Notes: a model not told the origin generated them from the sequence alone. 64,000 bases of DNA from UBA10646 sp003456175 (GCA_031976225.1 DALYLQ010000003.1:1-64000), one strand, 5' to 3'; counted from the first letter of the stretch, positions 1-9,067 are shown. Program-made: numbers and translations.

Positions 1-42
1 CCCTTCTTTATTGAAACAATATCAAAAACCTTACGGTAAATC

Positions 43-642
43 TTACTCGGCCTCGGCAACAACTTCTTTAACCTCCGGTATCATACGCTTCATCATACCT
101 TCAATACCGGCTTTTAAAGTAATCATACTGCTAGGGCAACCGCTACAACTGCCTTGCAACATCAAATTAACTACGCCATCGCGATAGCTTTTAAATTGTA
201 TAGCTCCACCATCCATTTCAACGGCGGGCTTCACATAATTTTCAAGTAATTCTTTCACACGCTTTACTACATCATCATCGTCGGCAGCTACTGTATTGGT
301 AGCTTCTTGCTTCATTTTAGCTACCTCTTCTTCGTTCACTACAATACCACCATTTTCTAGGTATTCTTTCAAAAAATCTTTGATGGTAGGTATTACATCT
401 TGCCAATCTTCGGTATCGGGTGTTTTGGTAAGTGTAATAAAATTGCTAGCAATGAATACACTTTTAATGAACGGAAAACTAAATAGTTCTTTCGCTAATG
501 GCGAAGGGCCAGCTAAGCTTTCGTCTTGAAAATCAATGCTTTTGCCCGGATACAAGAGTTTGTTAGCTACAAACTTCATTGTTTCTGGGTTGGGCGTCAT
601 TTCTGTATAAATACTTACGAGGGTGTTACCTGTTTTAATCAT
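43..642 (-). CDS. nfuA: NifU-like Fe-S cluster carrier (NfuA type)
   Basis: This 199-residue protein has the two-domain build of Nfu Fe-S scaffold or carrier proteins. An N-terminal Nfu_N domain (about residues 10-95) is followed by a C-terminal NifU domain (about 120-195). The NifU domain carries the CxxC pair at C166 and C169 in GSCSGCPSS, which in this family binds a [4Fe-4S] cluster across a dimer and hands it to target enzymes in the cytoplasm. An acidic linker (DDDD near residue 120) joins the domains. A copy of the dispersed motif ends one or two bases beyond the stop codon. The family call is firm. Specific targets cannot be read from context, since the neighbouring gene is an unrelated membrane enzyme. 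Confidence 0.93.
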   Translation of the reverse strand: MIKTGNTLVSIYTEMTPNPETMKFVANKLLYPGKSIDFQDESLAGPSPLAKELFSFPFIKSVFIASNFITLTKTPDTEDWQDVIPTIKDFLKEYLENGGIVVNEEEVAKMKQEATNTVAADDDDVVKRVKELLENYVKPAVEMDGGAIQFKSYRDGVVNLMLQGSCSGCPSSMITLKAGIEGMMKRMIPEVKEVVAEAE

Positions 643-768
643 AACCTTCTTTTTCGAGAGTACAAATGTACAATTTCTGCTTGGTCGGGTTTGTTAAGGT
701 GTGCTTTCGAATGCTATATTTTCTATTATCGAAATGGTTGTTACCAAATTCAACCATTTACCGTAAGG

Positions 769-1587
769 TTAATAATCGGTTCGAATATCTTTTCTGAAAG
801 GCACTTGTAATTGGGTACCAATAGCCTTATCATCTACACCTTGCAATACATCGAGGCCATATTGTATTTCGTAAGGCGGCGTAAAATGGTAGGTACCCAA
901 TAAACGATCCCAAATGGCGAAAATGTTGCCGTAATTGGTATCGGTTTCGGGCCTTACATAGTGGTGATGTACTTTGTGCATGTTCGGACTAACAATCACG
1001 TAGCTAATGGCTACATCGAGCCACATAGGTAGTTTGATGTTCGCATGATTAAACTGTGATAACACTACGCTTAAGCTTTGGTATAAAAATACCAACCAAA
1101 TAGGTGCCCCCATTATCAATACGGCTAGTGTGGTAAATACAGCTCTGAATACACTTTCGCCCGGATGATGCCGATTGGCAGTGGTAGTATCTACCTGCGT
1201 ATCGGCATGATGTACCATATGAAAACGCCACATCCATTTGACTTTATGTTGAATAAAGTGTACCAAATAAGCACCAATAAAATCGAGCCCTAACAAACCC
1301 ACTATAGCAGCCAACCATAAAGGCATAGCCCACCACTGCAACACACCAAAACCGTACTTTATGGCGGCATCGCTAGCCAATACAATGGTAAAAGCCAAAC
1401 TAAAATTCACCACAATGGTGGTAACTGTGAAAAAGAAATTAGGTAAGCTATGCCTGATTTTATTGTAGTTAAACTGCATTAATGGCACTGCATACTCTAA
1501 TAACCAAAAAAAGGCAATACCACCTGCTAAAATCATGGCTCTGTGAGCACTTGGTATCTGACCAAAATATTGAACTATGGCTTCCAT
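769..1587 (-). CDS. Sterol desaturase / fatty acid hydroxylase family membrane enzyme
   Basis: An integral membrane di-iron oxygenase of about 272 residues. The histidine clusters of the fatty-acid hydroxylase superfamily are visible: HFIQHK, HMVHH and HKVHHH, spaced as expected for metal binding on the cytoplasmic face. Several hydrophobic segments precede and separate them. The frame stays open for 37 codons upstream, but I place the start at the ATG complementary to 1585-1587 (MEAIVQYFGQ). The longer N-terminus is basic, lacks family features and runs into the dnaN terminator. The stop codon abuts a dispersed-motif copy (755-769), sharing one base with it. The substrate (sterol-like, carotenoid or fatty acyl) cannot be told from sequence. 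Confidence 0.85.
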   Translation of the reverse strand: MEAIVQYFGQIPSAHRAMILAGGIAFFWLLEYAVPLMQFNYNKIRHSLPNFFFTVTTIVVNFSLAFTIVLASDAAIKYGFGVLQWWAMPLWLAAIVGLLGLDFIGAYLVHFIQHKVKWMWRFHMVHHADTQVDTTTANRHHPGESVFRAVFTTLAVLIMGAPIWLVFLYQSLSVVLSQFNHANIKLPMWLDVAISYVIVSPNMHKVHHHYVRPETDTNYGNIFAIWDRLLGTYHFTPPYEIQYGLDVLQGVDDKAIGTQLQVPFRKDIRTDY

Positions 1588-1664
1588 AAGCACACTATTG
1601 AATTTGAAATGTATTACCTTTTTTTTTGGATTGGTGATAGGTGAAGCTACCTTTCGGTAAATGA

Positions 1665-1695
1665 AATAAAAAAAGCGAGTACATACTGTACTCGC
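1665..1695 (-). terminator. Intrinsic terminator of dnaN
   Basis: On the minus strand a stem of GCGAGTACA with TGTACTCGC (9 bp, 3-nt loop, 1675-1695) is followed by a run of seven T, corresponding to the A-run 1668-1674 on the plus strand. It lies just past the dnaN stop codon. Confidence 0.8.
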
Positions 1696-1718
1696 CATAT
1701 CAATAACAAAGGTTTGTA

Positions 1719-2834
1719 TTAGTTATTCAACATTAATGGCATTACCAACATCAGCAAATCTTCATCGGCTTCTTGCTCTGTTGGTTTAATTAAACCAGCT
1801 TTTGTTGGTGTACTCAATTCAACATTTACTTCTTCTGTATCGGCTGCATTCAACATTTCAATTAAGAATTTAGCATTGAACGCAATTTGAATGTCTTCAC
1901 CATTATAAGTACAAGTCATACGTTCGTTCCCTTCAAAGCTAAAATCAACATCTTGAGCCTGTAATTGCAACTCACTACCACTAATACTTAGCGCCACTTG
2001 ATTGGTACTTTTATTGCTAAATACACTTACACGGCGAAGGGCACTTTGAAAATCGGCCTTGTTTACCAACATTTTGTAAGGGTTTTCAGCAGGTATTACC
2101 ACTTTATAATCTGGAAAACGAGCATCAATTAAGCGACAACTCATTTGCGTACTTCCATGGCTTACAAACAGGTGGTTACTGTTGTAGCTTAGTGTGATGG
2201 TATCGTCGTTATCTGGTATTGCATTGCGCAATAAATTCAAAGGTTTCTTAGGTACAATAAAGCTGTCGGTTCCGGCAGGGGTAGCATCGGTGCGGCGATA
2301 ACGTACTAAACGGTGAGCATCGGTGGCAACAAATTGAACAGCATCTTTGGTAAGTTCAAAATACACACCCGTCATAGCCGGACGAAGATCATCGTTACTT
2401 ACAGCAAATAATGTTTTATTGATAGCTGTTACCAATGCACCACTTTTCATGGTAAAGCTGTTGGTATCATCGGCTACAGGCTCTTTCGGGAAGTTATCTG
2501 GGTTTTCGCCCATTACCTTGTACTTACCGCTATTGCTGGTAATTTCTACGCCATACTTGCTATCAATAGAAATCGTAAGGGGTTGGTCGGGCAGGTTTTT
2601 CAAACTATCCATCAAAATTTTAGCCGGAATACATACGCGGCCGGGCTCTTTGCTTTGCACTTCCATTTGCACACGCATTACCGTTTCTAAATCGGTACTT
2701 ACGATGCTTAATTTGTTACCCTCAATTTCAAACAAAAAATCTTCTAAAATGGGTAGTACAGTGTTGCTATTAATAACACCACTGATTTGCTGCAACTGTT
2801 TTAATAACGACGATGACGATACAACAAACTTCAT
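1719..2834 (-). CDS. dnaN: DNA polymerase III beta subunit (sliding clamp)
   Basis: A 371-residue protein with the three repeated clamp domains of DnaN. It starts MKFVVSSSSLLKQLQQISGV and has family-typical stretches such as VSTDLET in domain 1, FVATDAHRL in domain 2 and LVMPLMLNN at the C-terminus, the equivalent of the usual VMPMRL ending. The dimeric ring tethers DNA polymerase III and other repair factors to DNA. Length is normal. The gene stands alone: dnaA and recF are not beside it, so it does not by itself mark the origin. A hairpin terminator follows. Upstream (2835-2985) is AT-rich and holds a TTTG / TAATTTG pair on the minus strand that could be the promoter. Confidence 0.97.
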   Translation of the reverse strand: MKFVVSSSSLLKQLQQISGVINSNTVLPILEDFLFEIEGNKLSIVSTDLETVMRVQMEVQSKEPGRVCIPAKILMDSLKNLPDQPLTISIDSKYGVEITSNSGKYKVMGENPDNFPKEPVADDTNSFTMKSGALVTAINKTLFAVSNDDLRPAMTGVYFELTKDAVQFVATDAHRLVRYRRTDATPAGTDSFIVPKKPLNLLRNAIPDNDDTITLSYNSNHLFVSHGSTQMSCRLIDARFPDYKVVIPAENPYKMLVNKADFQSALRRVSVFSNKSTNQVALSISGSELQLQAQDVDFSFEGNERMTCTYNGEDIQIAFNAKFLIEMLNAADTEEVNVELSTPTKAGLIKPTEQEADEDLLMLVMPLMLNN

Positions 2835-2985
2835 ATGCTTTAGTCTAAAATTTTCAAATACAAATTACTTAACAACATGCCAAGCGGCAACAAACCTAAC
2901 AAAAAAACCAATGAGTAGTTACCACAACTGCAACTATCGTTACCCACAAAATTGAATGTGCTAATTAAAGTACCACAAGCTTATG

Positions 2986-3396
2986 TTATGCCGCTGTATG
3001 GTGTGCTAATAACTGACGGAACCGCTCTTTATGTACCGGCTTAATAATATAATCGCTTACAATGGTGTACTGCTTACTCTTATTAATATCTACCTCATCA
3101 ATACTAGAACTTACCATATAAATGGGCACTTTGCGTGGCAAGCGATTGTACATTTCCCGAAAGGCATCTAAAAACTGCCAACCATTCATAATAGGCATGT
3201 TGATGTCTAAGAAAATTATATCAGGCAGTGCTACCAAACCATCAATTGCTTTTTGTAGAAAATGTAAAGCCTCCTTACCGTTGGGGAACGATTGTAAACT
3301 GCTCACCAAACCGGTAGCTTCCAAAGTTTTTTTGGCAGCAAACTGGTATATACGGTCGTCATCAACCAATACAACATTCATAGCGGCAGGCATCAT
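2986..3396 (-). CDS. Single-domain response regulator (CheY-like)
   Basis: A 136-residue protein made only of a receiver domain. Key residues are visible: an acidic pocket D12-D14 (VDDD), the phospho-acceptor D64 in FLDINMP, the switch serines at 96-98 and the conserved lysine K119 in IIKPV. There is no output domain, so it probably works by protein contact or in a phosphorelay. The start may be five codons further in (ATG complementary to 3379-3381, MNVVLVDDD), which fits related proteins better; I give the longest form. No histidine kinase is adjacent; the nearest in the window is the GAF kinase at 16.6-17.8 kb. The partner is unknown. Confidence 0.9.
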   Translation of the reverse strand: MMPAAMNVVLVDDDRIYQFAAKKTLEATGLVSSLQSFPNGKEALHFLQKAIDGLVALPDIIFLDINMPIMNGWQFLDAFREMYNRLPRKVPIYMVSSSIDEVDINKSKQYTIVSDYIIKPVHKERFRQLLAHHTAA

Positions 3397-3471
3397 ACGT
3401 AGTAAAGTTAGCCATATTAGCAGTATTTTTCGGCTTTTTTTAGAACACTTGTTAGTTTTAACAGATAATCG

Positions 3472-3963
3472 TTGATAGCGGTGCTACCTCAAAAACGACT
3501 CACACCACAACAGGCCCTACCTAAATTGGCACATTACTGTGCTTATCAAGAGCGGAGCCATGCCGAAGTGAAGCAAAAACTTGCCAGCCTCGGCGTATTT
3601 GGTACCGATGCCGAGCACATCATAAGTCATCTAATTACCGAAAACTATTTGAACGAAGAACGTTACGCCCAACAATTCGCTCAGGGCAAGCATCGCATGA
3701 AAGGCTGGGGTAAGCTAAAAATAAAACATGCACTCCAACAACAACAAGTAAGCAGCTTTAACATCATACTAGCGCTAAAAAGTATTGATACCGCAGCTTA
3801 CGAAGCCAAAGCATTACAGTTGGCAATACAAAAAAGCCAACATTTACCGCAAGGTAACCAGTACACACAACAAGCCAAGTTAATCGCCTACTTACAACAA
3901 AAAGGTTACGAAAGTCAAGTAATTCAAAACGCCTTACGGCAAATGAAAAACGCCGAAGAATAA
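3472..3963 (+). CDS. recX: Regulatory protein RecX
   Basis: A 163-residue protein of the RecX family, which binds RecA filaments and limits recombinase activity. The characteristic repeats of short three-helix modules are visible: ALPKLAHYCAYQERSHAEVKQKL, then HLITENYLNEERYAQQFAQGK with the family signature (YLNDxRYA), then KGWGKLKIKHALQ. I use a TTG start; a GTG at 3481 is an alternative. Two dispersed-motif variants lie inside the gene, at 3841-3855 (read His-Leu-Pro-Gln-Gly) and 3930-3944 (read Ala-Leu-Arg-Gln-Met), each in the form that avoids a stop codon. recA is not in the window. Confidence 0.9.
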   Translation: MIAVLPQKRLTPQQALPKLAHYCAYQERSHAEVKQKLASLGVFGTDAEHIISHLITENYLNEERYAQQFAQGKHRMKGWGKLKIKHALQQQQVSSFNIILALKSIDTAAYEAKALQLAIQKSQHLPQGNQYTQQAKLIAYLQQKGYESQVIQNALRQMKNAEE

Positions 3964-4019
3964 AACCATAACAACAATCGAATAGCTTGTATTTTCGTTC
4001 CGATTATAACCTCAACCGT

Positions 4020-5093
4020 ATGCAGTTTCGCAATTTTAAGATGGTAGGATACGTGGTATTTGGCCGCGGTAGCTTTAACCAACTCGATGGTATTTTGGCA
4101 CCTCAACGCAAGGCAGGAGCGCCAATGGTTTTTTTGCTCGATCATTATTTTAAAGGTAGCGCTCTTGAACAACGCATTCCCCTGCGTGGTAACGATGTGC
4201 TTTTATACGCCGATGTTACCTACGAACCAAAAACATCGCAAGTAGATGCCATTGCGAACGATTTAAAACAACAATACGATACCATAAGCGGTATCGTTGG
4301 CATTGGCGGCGGTAGTACGATGGATTTGGCCAAGGCCGTTAGCTTAATGATGAACAACCCGGGCAGCAGCGCCGATTATCAGGGTTGGGATTTGGTACAA
4401 CAACCTGGCGTATACAAAGTAGGTATCCCAACGTTAAGCGGTACAGGTGCTGAAGTTAGTCGTACTTGCGTACTTACAGGCCCTACCCGAAAACTAGGTA
4501 TGAATAGTGACTTTACACCTTTCGATCAAATTGTGTTAGACCCCGAGTTGGCCGCCAACGCACCCGCTAATCAACGTTTTTACACAGGTATGGATTGCTA
4601 TATCCATTGCATTGAAAGTTTAGAAGGCACTTTTTTAAACGAATTCAGCAAAAGCTACGGCGAAAAAGCACTACAGCTTTGCCAAGAAGTATTTTTAAGT
4701 AATGAACCTTGGGGCGAAAAACACGATGATAAACTCATGATGGCAAGCTATGCTGGTGGTATGAGTATTGCCTATAGCCAAGTGGGCGTAGCACATGCCG
4801 TAAGTTATGGCCTTAGCTACTTACTAGGTACCAAACACGGTATTGGCAATTGCATTGTTATGAATCATTTAGAAGAATATTACCCTGCTGGTGTTGCCGA
4901 GTTCAAACAAATGGTTGCACACAACAATATTGATATTCCAACAGGTATTTGTGCCGGCTTAACCGATGAACAATTTGATACTATGATCAACGTAAGCCTT
5001 GGTATGAAGCCACTTTGGGAAAATGCCCTTGGTAAAGATTGGGAACAAATAATGACGCGTGAAAAACTCAGAGCATTGTTCGAAAAACTCTAG
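4020..5093 (+). CDS. kdnB: Iron-containing alcohol dehydrogenase, KdnB-like (Kdo 8-oxidase)
   Basis: A 357-residue group III alcohol dehydrogenase. The nucleotide-binding motif GGGSTMDLAKAVSLM and the metal-site segments MDCYIHCIES, VGVAHAVSYG and GTKHGIGNCI are intact. From memory of the family, the long stretches IPTLSGTGAEVSRTCVLTGP and FLNEFSKSYGEKA closely match Shewanella KdnB, which oxidises the C8 hydroxyl of Kdo before transamination to 8-amino-Kdo. Finding kdsD convergent next door and kdsB at 34.6 kb supports a Kdo link. The transaminase KdnA (DegT type) is not in the window. I start at ATG 4020 (MQFRNFKMVGYVVFGRG), where family similarity begins, rather than 11 codons upstream. 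Alcohol-dehydrogenase family membership is certain; substrate is inferred. Confidence 0.85.
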   Translation: MQFRNFKMVGYVVFGRGSFNQLDGILAPQRKAGAPMVFLLDHYFKGSALEQRIPLRGNDVLLYADVTYEPKTSQVDAIANDLKQQYDTISGIVGIGGGSTMDLAKAVSLMMNNPGSSADYQGWDLVQQPGVYKVGIPTLSGTGAEVSRTCVLTGPTRKLGMNSDFTPFDQIVLDPELAANAPANQRFYTGMDCYIHCIESLEGTFLNEFSKSYGEKALQLCQEVFLSNEPWGEKHDDKLMMASYAGGMSIAYSQVGVAHAVSYGLSYLLGTKHGIGNCIVMNHLEEYYPAGVAEFKQMVAHNNIDIPTGICAGLTDEQFDTMINVSLGMKPLWENALGKDWEQIMTREKLRALFEKL

Positions 5094-5121
5094 TTGTATT
5101 TTTTACTGGTTGCCATAAAGC

Positions 5122-5151
5122 ACAATGCCTCACCAAATGGTGGGGCATTGT
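5122..5151 (+). terminator. Hairpin downstream of kdnB
   Basis: Arms ACAATGCCTCACC and GGTGGGGCATTGT (13 bp with one G-T pair, loop AAAT). It lies 28 bases past the kdnB stop. There is no T-run after it, so it may stabilise the 3' end or need a factor to terminate. Confidence 0.5.
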
Positions 5152-5210
5152 CATAGGCTAGCACTAAACTTGCAAAAAGAGAAAGATGAATCTATTTTAA
5201 TAGTGCTTAT

Positions 5211-5243
5211 AAAAAAGCAGAATGTAGAGGGACATTCCGCTTT
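5211..5243 (-). terminator. Intrinsic terminator for kdsD
   Basis: On the minus strand a 12-bp stem with one G-T pair (5214-5225 with 5232-5243, 6-nt loop) ends in a run of six T, the complement of 5211-5216. It stands about 200 bases downstream of the kdsD stop codon. Confidence 0.6.
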
Positions 5244-5441
5244 ATTGTGTCTTGTGTCAGCATTGAAATAACTCTAATAAAACTGCATCTAGGCAGTAAT
5301 TACTTGAGAACACTGCAAAAATGTACCATGCAGCTATCACTACAAAAGGCTTAAACACAAGTAGCGATGTGATTTTTCACATCACCCTTTAAAAGCTTGT
5401 TTAGCAGCAGTGCTGTAGCATCATTCATTTACCGTAAGGTG

Positions 5442-6401
5442 CTATAAAATTCCCTCTCGTACCAAATCGTGCAAGTGCAGTATGCCCAAGTATTGCGAAC
5501 CATTGGTTACAACAAGCTGACTGATATCGTAAGTTTTAATAAGCTCTAAGGCTTCTACTGCAAGGCTTTCGGCGCTAATGGTTTTGGGCGTGTGATTCAT
5601 AATATCGCTGGCAGCAATGGCCGTAAGGTTGTCTGTTTTTTCAAGCAATCGGCGAATATCGCCATCGGTGATAATACCCAAAAGTTCATTCGTATTGTTC
5701 ACTACAGCGGTTACACCCAACAAACTTTCGCTGATGGCTACAATTACCTGCTTTAAATTGGCTGTTGGCAGCACCTTTGGCGCTGCATTTTGATGGCTTA
5801 AATCGCTTACGCGTAAATACAAACGCTTGCCCAAAGCACCACCGGGATGATATTTAGCAAAATCTCTTCCTGAAAACTCGTTAAGTTCCATCAAGCATAC
5901 GGCCAAAGCATCTCCCATTACCATTTGTGCCGTTGTACTTGTTGTGGGAGCTAGATTATTCGGGCAAGCCTCTTGATCTACCGTTGTGTTTAGTACAATA
6001 TGTGCTTGCTTTGCCAAAGCACTATCTACATTACCTACCATTCCAATAATGGTGTTACCAAACCCCTTTAATAAGGGAAGCAGCACTTTCACTTCTGGAC
6101 TGTTGCCACTTTTGCTAATTAGCATTACCACATCATCTGGCTGTATCATGCCCAAATCGCCATGTATGGCATCGGCGGCGTGCATAAATAAGGCCGGAGT
6201 ACCGGTACTATTGAGCGTGGCAACAATTTTTTGCGCTATAATGGCACTTTTGCCAACACCAGAAACAACTAACCTGCCTTTACAAGCGTGTATCGCTGTT
6301 ACCGCTTTTTCAAAAGAAGCATCTATATAGTTATTTAGAGCTGCAATACTTGCTGCTTCTAATGCAATTGTTTTTTGTGCCGACGCAATAATCTGTTTCA
6401 T
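5442..6401 (-). CDS. kdsD: KpsF/GutQ-type D-arabinose 5-phosphate isomerase
   Basis: A 319-residue sugar-phosphate isomerase that converts ribulose 5-phosphate to arabinose 5-phosphate, the first dedicated step to Kdo for lipopolysaccharide. An N-terminal SIS domain (about 1-200) has GRLVVSGVGKSAIIAQKI, the DAIHGDLG segment and LISKSGNSPEV. Two CBS domains follow (about 205-319), including ITDGDIRRLLE. Length and order are those of KdsD. It is convergent with the kdnB-like gene. kdsB lies 29 kb away on the same strand; kdsA and kdsC are not seen here. The start is the ATG complementary to 6399-6401. Confidence 0.93.
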   Translation of the reverse strand: MKQIIASAQKTIALEAASIAALNNYIDASFEKAVTAIHACKGRLVVSGVGKSAIIAQKIVATLNSTGTPALFMHAADAIHGDLGMIQPDDVVMLISKSGNSPEVKVLLPLLKGFGNTIIGMVGNVDSALAKQAHIVLNTTVDQEACPNNLAPTTSTTAQMVMGDALAVCLMELNEFSGRDFAKYHPGGALGKRLYLRVSDLSHQNAAPKVLPTANLKQVIVAISESLLGVTAVVNNTNELLGIITDGDIRRLLEKTDNLTAIAASDIMNHTPKTISAESLAVEALELIKTYDISQLVVTNGSQYLGILHLHDLVREGIL

Positions 6402-6477
6402 ACGGCTACGAAGGTAAAAACTTTAACACCTTAGCACCATGCAAAACCTTTTGTTCAAGTAACTTCGCCATCCTTTC

Positions 6478-6572
6478 AAAAAAAGTTGTACCTTTTATGG
6501 GTTACAACAAAAATGCTCTGTCAGGTGTAACAATAAATCAACGGCCCTAAAGGCCAACACCTAAATGTAGTT
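6478..6572 (+). promoter_or_regulatory. Possible structured 5' leader of recQ
   Basis: Between divergent kdsD and recQ, the plus strand can fold an outer stem AGGTGT / ACACCT enclosing a small GGCC-CTAAA-GGCC hairpin at about 6520-6570. Just upstream, GTTGTACC and GGGTTACAAC can pair imperfectly. It may be a leader structure controlling recQ, or chance pairing. It does not match a riboswitch class I can name. Confidence 0.25.
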
Positions 6573-6603
6573 TCAATATCCAAAGGCTATTTATATAGCA
6601 TAA

Positions 6604-6610
6604 AAGGAGG
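6604..6610 (+). promoter_or_regulatory. Shine-Dalgarno sequence of recQ
   Basis: AAGGAGG stands 11 bases before the recQ ATG. It is unusual here: nearly all other starts in the window lack any such sequence, as is common in Bacteroidota. Confidence 0.65.
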
Positions 6611-6621
6611 AAGTAAAAGCA

Positions 6622-8910
6622 ATGGCAACAACAAGAAGACCCGCAGTAAAGAAAGCAGCCACCGTTCGCCGCACCCCGAAAACTGTTAAAGGCAGTACCA
6701 CCATCACCGAAAATCATGGTTACGATATATATGCAGGTTTAGAAAAGTTCTTTGGCTTCAAAAAATTTAAAGGTCGCCAAGAAGAAGCTATCAATAGCCT
6801 ATTAAACGGCCACGACACTTTTGTTATTATGCCTACTGGCGGTGGCAAAAGTTTGTGCTACCAACTACCTGCCATGCTTATGGAGGGCTGTGCTATTATT
6901 GTTAGTCCACTCATTGCCCTTATGAAAAATCAGGTAGATCTGGTACGAGGTTATAGCGAAAGCGATGATGTAGCTCACTTTTTAAACTCGTCTTTAAATA
7001 AAGGACAAATAACACAAGTTAAAAGCGACTTGCTCAAGGGAAGCACCAAATTATTATATGTTGCCCCAGAAACCCTTACCCGACAAGATAATCTTGAATT
7101 TTTCAGCGATTTAAAAATATCATTTTTTGCAGTTGATGAGGCCCACTGTATTAGCGAATGGGGCCACGATTTCAGACCAGAATATCGCCGCTTACGGGAA
7201 ATGATGGATGAAATAAATCCTAACATTCCTGTAGTAGCACTTACAGCTACAGCTACTCCAAAAGTGCGAAGCGATATCGAAAAGAACCTCGGTTTGCGTA
7301 AGCCACAAATTTTCATTAGCAGCTTTAACCGCGACAACCTGTATTACGAAATACAGCCTAAAATCAAAAAAGACCAAACGGTTAAGCATATTGTAAAATA
7401 TATTGCCCAGAACAAGGGCAAGAGCGGTATCATTTATACACTTAATAGAAAAACTACCGAAGAATTAGCAGAAATATTAGTTGCTAATAATATTAAAGCA
7501 GTAGCCTACCACGCCGGCCTCGATGCTAAAGTTCGTGCCGATAGGCAAGATCAGTTTTTAAGTGAAGATGTGCAGGTAATTGTGGCTACCATTGCCTTTG
7601 GCATGGGCATCGATAAACCCGATATTAGGTTTGTAATGCACTATAATATTCCCAAAAGTATTGAGAACTATTATCAAGAAACCGGTCGTGCGGGTAGAGA
7701 TGGCCTCGAAGGCAAGTGCATTTTATACTACAGCCATAAAGATGTAAGTAAGCTAGAACACCTCATGCGTGATAAGCCGCTTACCGAACGCGAAATCAAC
7801 GCTCAGCTTATCAATGAAATGGTAGCTTTTGCGGAAAGTAGTGTGTGCCGACGCAAAATTTTACTCCATTACTTTGGCGAAAATTGGGATACTAAAAATT
7901 GTGGTAACTGCGACAACTGTAAAAATCCAAAAGATAAAATTGAAACCCAAGAAGAGGTTGTAAAACTTCTTAAAGTGGTACGTGCATTAGACGAACGCTT
8001 CCCGGCCGAATATGTAATTAATATCGTTACAGGTAAGCTTACGCCTCAAATTGGCATGTTCCGCCACGATGTACTTGCAGAGTTTGGAATTGGTAAAGAC
8101 AAAGACGAGCATTTCTGGAATAGCCTCATCCGCCAAATGCTGCTAGAAAACCTCATTCAAAAAGATATTGAAGAATATGGCTTGCTTAAATTCACCGAAC
8201 ATGGCGAAGCTTATTTAAAGCAACCAAGCCCCTTCAAAATTGTACTCAACAATTTATTTGAAGATGCTAATGCCGATGATGATGAATGCGAAGGAGGCAG
8301 TAATAGTGGCGCCGCTACCGATGCCGTACTTTTTGAAATGCTCAAAGAACTACGCCAAAAAGAAGCTAAGAAAAAAAGCCTACCGCCCTTTGTAATTTTC
8401 TTAGAAACCAGCCTGCAAGATATGGCCACGATGTACCCCACATCTATGGCCGAACTCGAAAAGTGCAGCGGTGTAAGCAAAGGCAAAGCCTTACGTTATG
8501 GTAAGCCATTTTTAGAGTTAATTGCCCGATACGCCGAAGAAAACAATATTGAAAAGCCAGACGATTTTGTAATGAAATCGGTGGCTAATAAGAGCAGTAA
8601 TAAAATTTTTATCATTCAAAACGTTGATAAAAAAATACCACTCGATACCATTGCTAAAACCAAAGGATTACAGCTACACGAGTTACTTGAAGAAATGGAA
8701 ACCATCGTAGCTAGCGGTACCAAACTCAACGTGAATTATGCTGTTGACGATATGCTAACAGAAGATGAACAAGATGAAATTATAGAATACTTTAAAAGTT
8801 GCGAAACCAGTAGCTTACAAGTAGCACAAGAAGAACTAAGCGACCTCGGTGTAGAATGGGAACAACTAAAACTGATGCGTATCAAATTTTTGTGTGAATA
8901 CGGCATTTAA
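6622..8910 (+). CDS. recQ: ATP-dependent DNA helicase RecQ
   Basis: A 762-residue RecQ helicase that unwinds DNA 3' to 5' in repair and fork processing. A basic N-terminal tail of about 30 residues precedes the helicase core. Walker A is MPTGGGKS at 70-77 and Walker B is DEAH at about 172-175, followed by the aromatic-rich CISEWGHDFRPEYRR. Motif VI is QETGRAGRDG. The RecQ zinc-binding helix has four cysteines (CRRKILLHYFGE and CGNCDNC, about 409-437). A winged-helix RQC domain and an HRDC-like region (TMAELEKCSGVSKGKALRYG type, about 590-660) follow, with an extra C-terminal helical region. The start is fixed by a clear AAGGAGG. A terminator follows at 8942-8970. Confidence 0.96.
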   Translation: MATTRRPAVKKAATVRRTPKTVKGSTTITENHGYDIYAGLEKFFGFKKFKGRQEEAINSLLNGHDTFVIMPTGGGKSLCYQLPAMLMEGCAIIVSPLIALMKNQVDLVRGYSESDDVAHFLNSSLNKGQITQVKSDLLKGSTKLLYVAPETLTRQDNLEFFSDLKISFFAVDEAHCISEWGHDFRPEYRRLREMMDEINPNIPVVALTATATPKVRSDIEKNLGLRKPQIFISSFNRDNLYYEIQPKIKKDQTVKHIVKYIAQNKGKSGIIYTLNRKTTEELAEILVANNIKAVAYHAGLDAKVRADRQDQFLSEDVQVIVATIAFGMGIDKPDIRFVMHYNIPKSIENYYQETGRAGRDGLEGKCILYYSHKDVSKLEHLMRDKPLTEREINAQLINEMVAFAESSVCRRKILLHYFGENWDTKNCGNCDNCKNPKDKIETQEEVVKLLKVVRALDERFPAEYVINIVTGKLTPQIGMFRHDVLAEFGIGKDKDEHFWNSLIRQMLLENLIQKDIEEYGLLKFTEHGEAYLKQPSPFKIVLNNLFEDANADDDECEGGSNSGAATDAVLFEMLKELRQKEAKKKSLPPFVIFLETSLQDMATMYPTSMAELEKCSGVSKGKALRYGKPFLELIARYAEENNIEKPDDFVMKSVANKSSNKIFIIQNVDKKIPLDTIAKTKGLQLHELLEEMETIVASGTKLNVNYAVDDMLTEDEQDEIIEYFKSCETSSLQVAQEELSDLGVEWEQLKLMRIKFLCEYGI

Positions 8911-8911
8911 G

Positions 8912-9000
8912 CATTTGCCGTAAGGCACTCCACCAAAAACCAAAAGCAATGTAATACTTACATTGCTTTTTTATTTGCTATATTAACCTTGCGGTAAATG
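8912..9000. repeat. Inverted dispersed-motif pair around the recQ terminator
   Basis: A motif copy at 8912-8926 (CATTTGCCGTAAGGC) and an inverted copy at 8986-9000 (ACCTTGCGGTAAATG) stand symmetrically, each 15 bases away from the hairpin terminator at 8942-8970. The last bases overlap a TGTGGATAA (9001-9009 follows directly), a perfect DnaA-box sequence on its own. Confidence 0.75.
8942..8972 (+). terminator. Intrinsic terminator of recQ
   Basis: A perfect 13-bp stem AAAAGCAATGTAA / TTACATTGCTTTT with loop TAC, running into six T. It begins 32 bases past the recQ stop codon. Confidence 0.85.
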
Positions 9001-9067
9001 TGTGGATAACATGCAAGCATCAATAATTTGTATTATTCCGTAAATGCACTTATTTTGCAATGCCTTG

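Larger units (their letters stand above)
5094..5441. other. Convergent intergenic region kdnB / kdsD
   Basis: This 348-bp noncoding stretch between convergent genes holds two hairpins (5122-5151 and 5214-5243) and a dispersed-motif copy at 5426-5440 next to the kdsD stop codon. I see no open reading frame with coding character and no tRNA-like fold. Confidence 0.6.

Noticed and set aside
2347..2955. A 202-codon plus-strand frame over dnaN
   Set aside because: It is antisense to the strongly conserved sliding clamp; its translation has no domain and matches the codon shadow of dnaN.
9001..9009. A perfect DnaA box downstream of recQ as an origin
   Set aside because: It is a single box with no cluster or AT-rich unwinding tract beside it.
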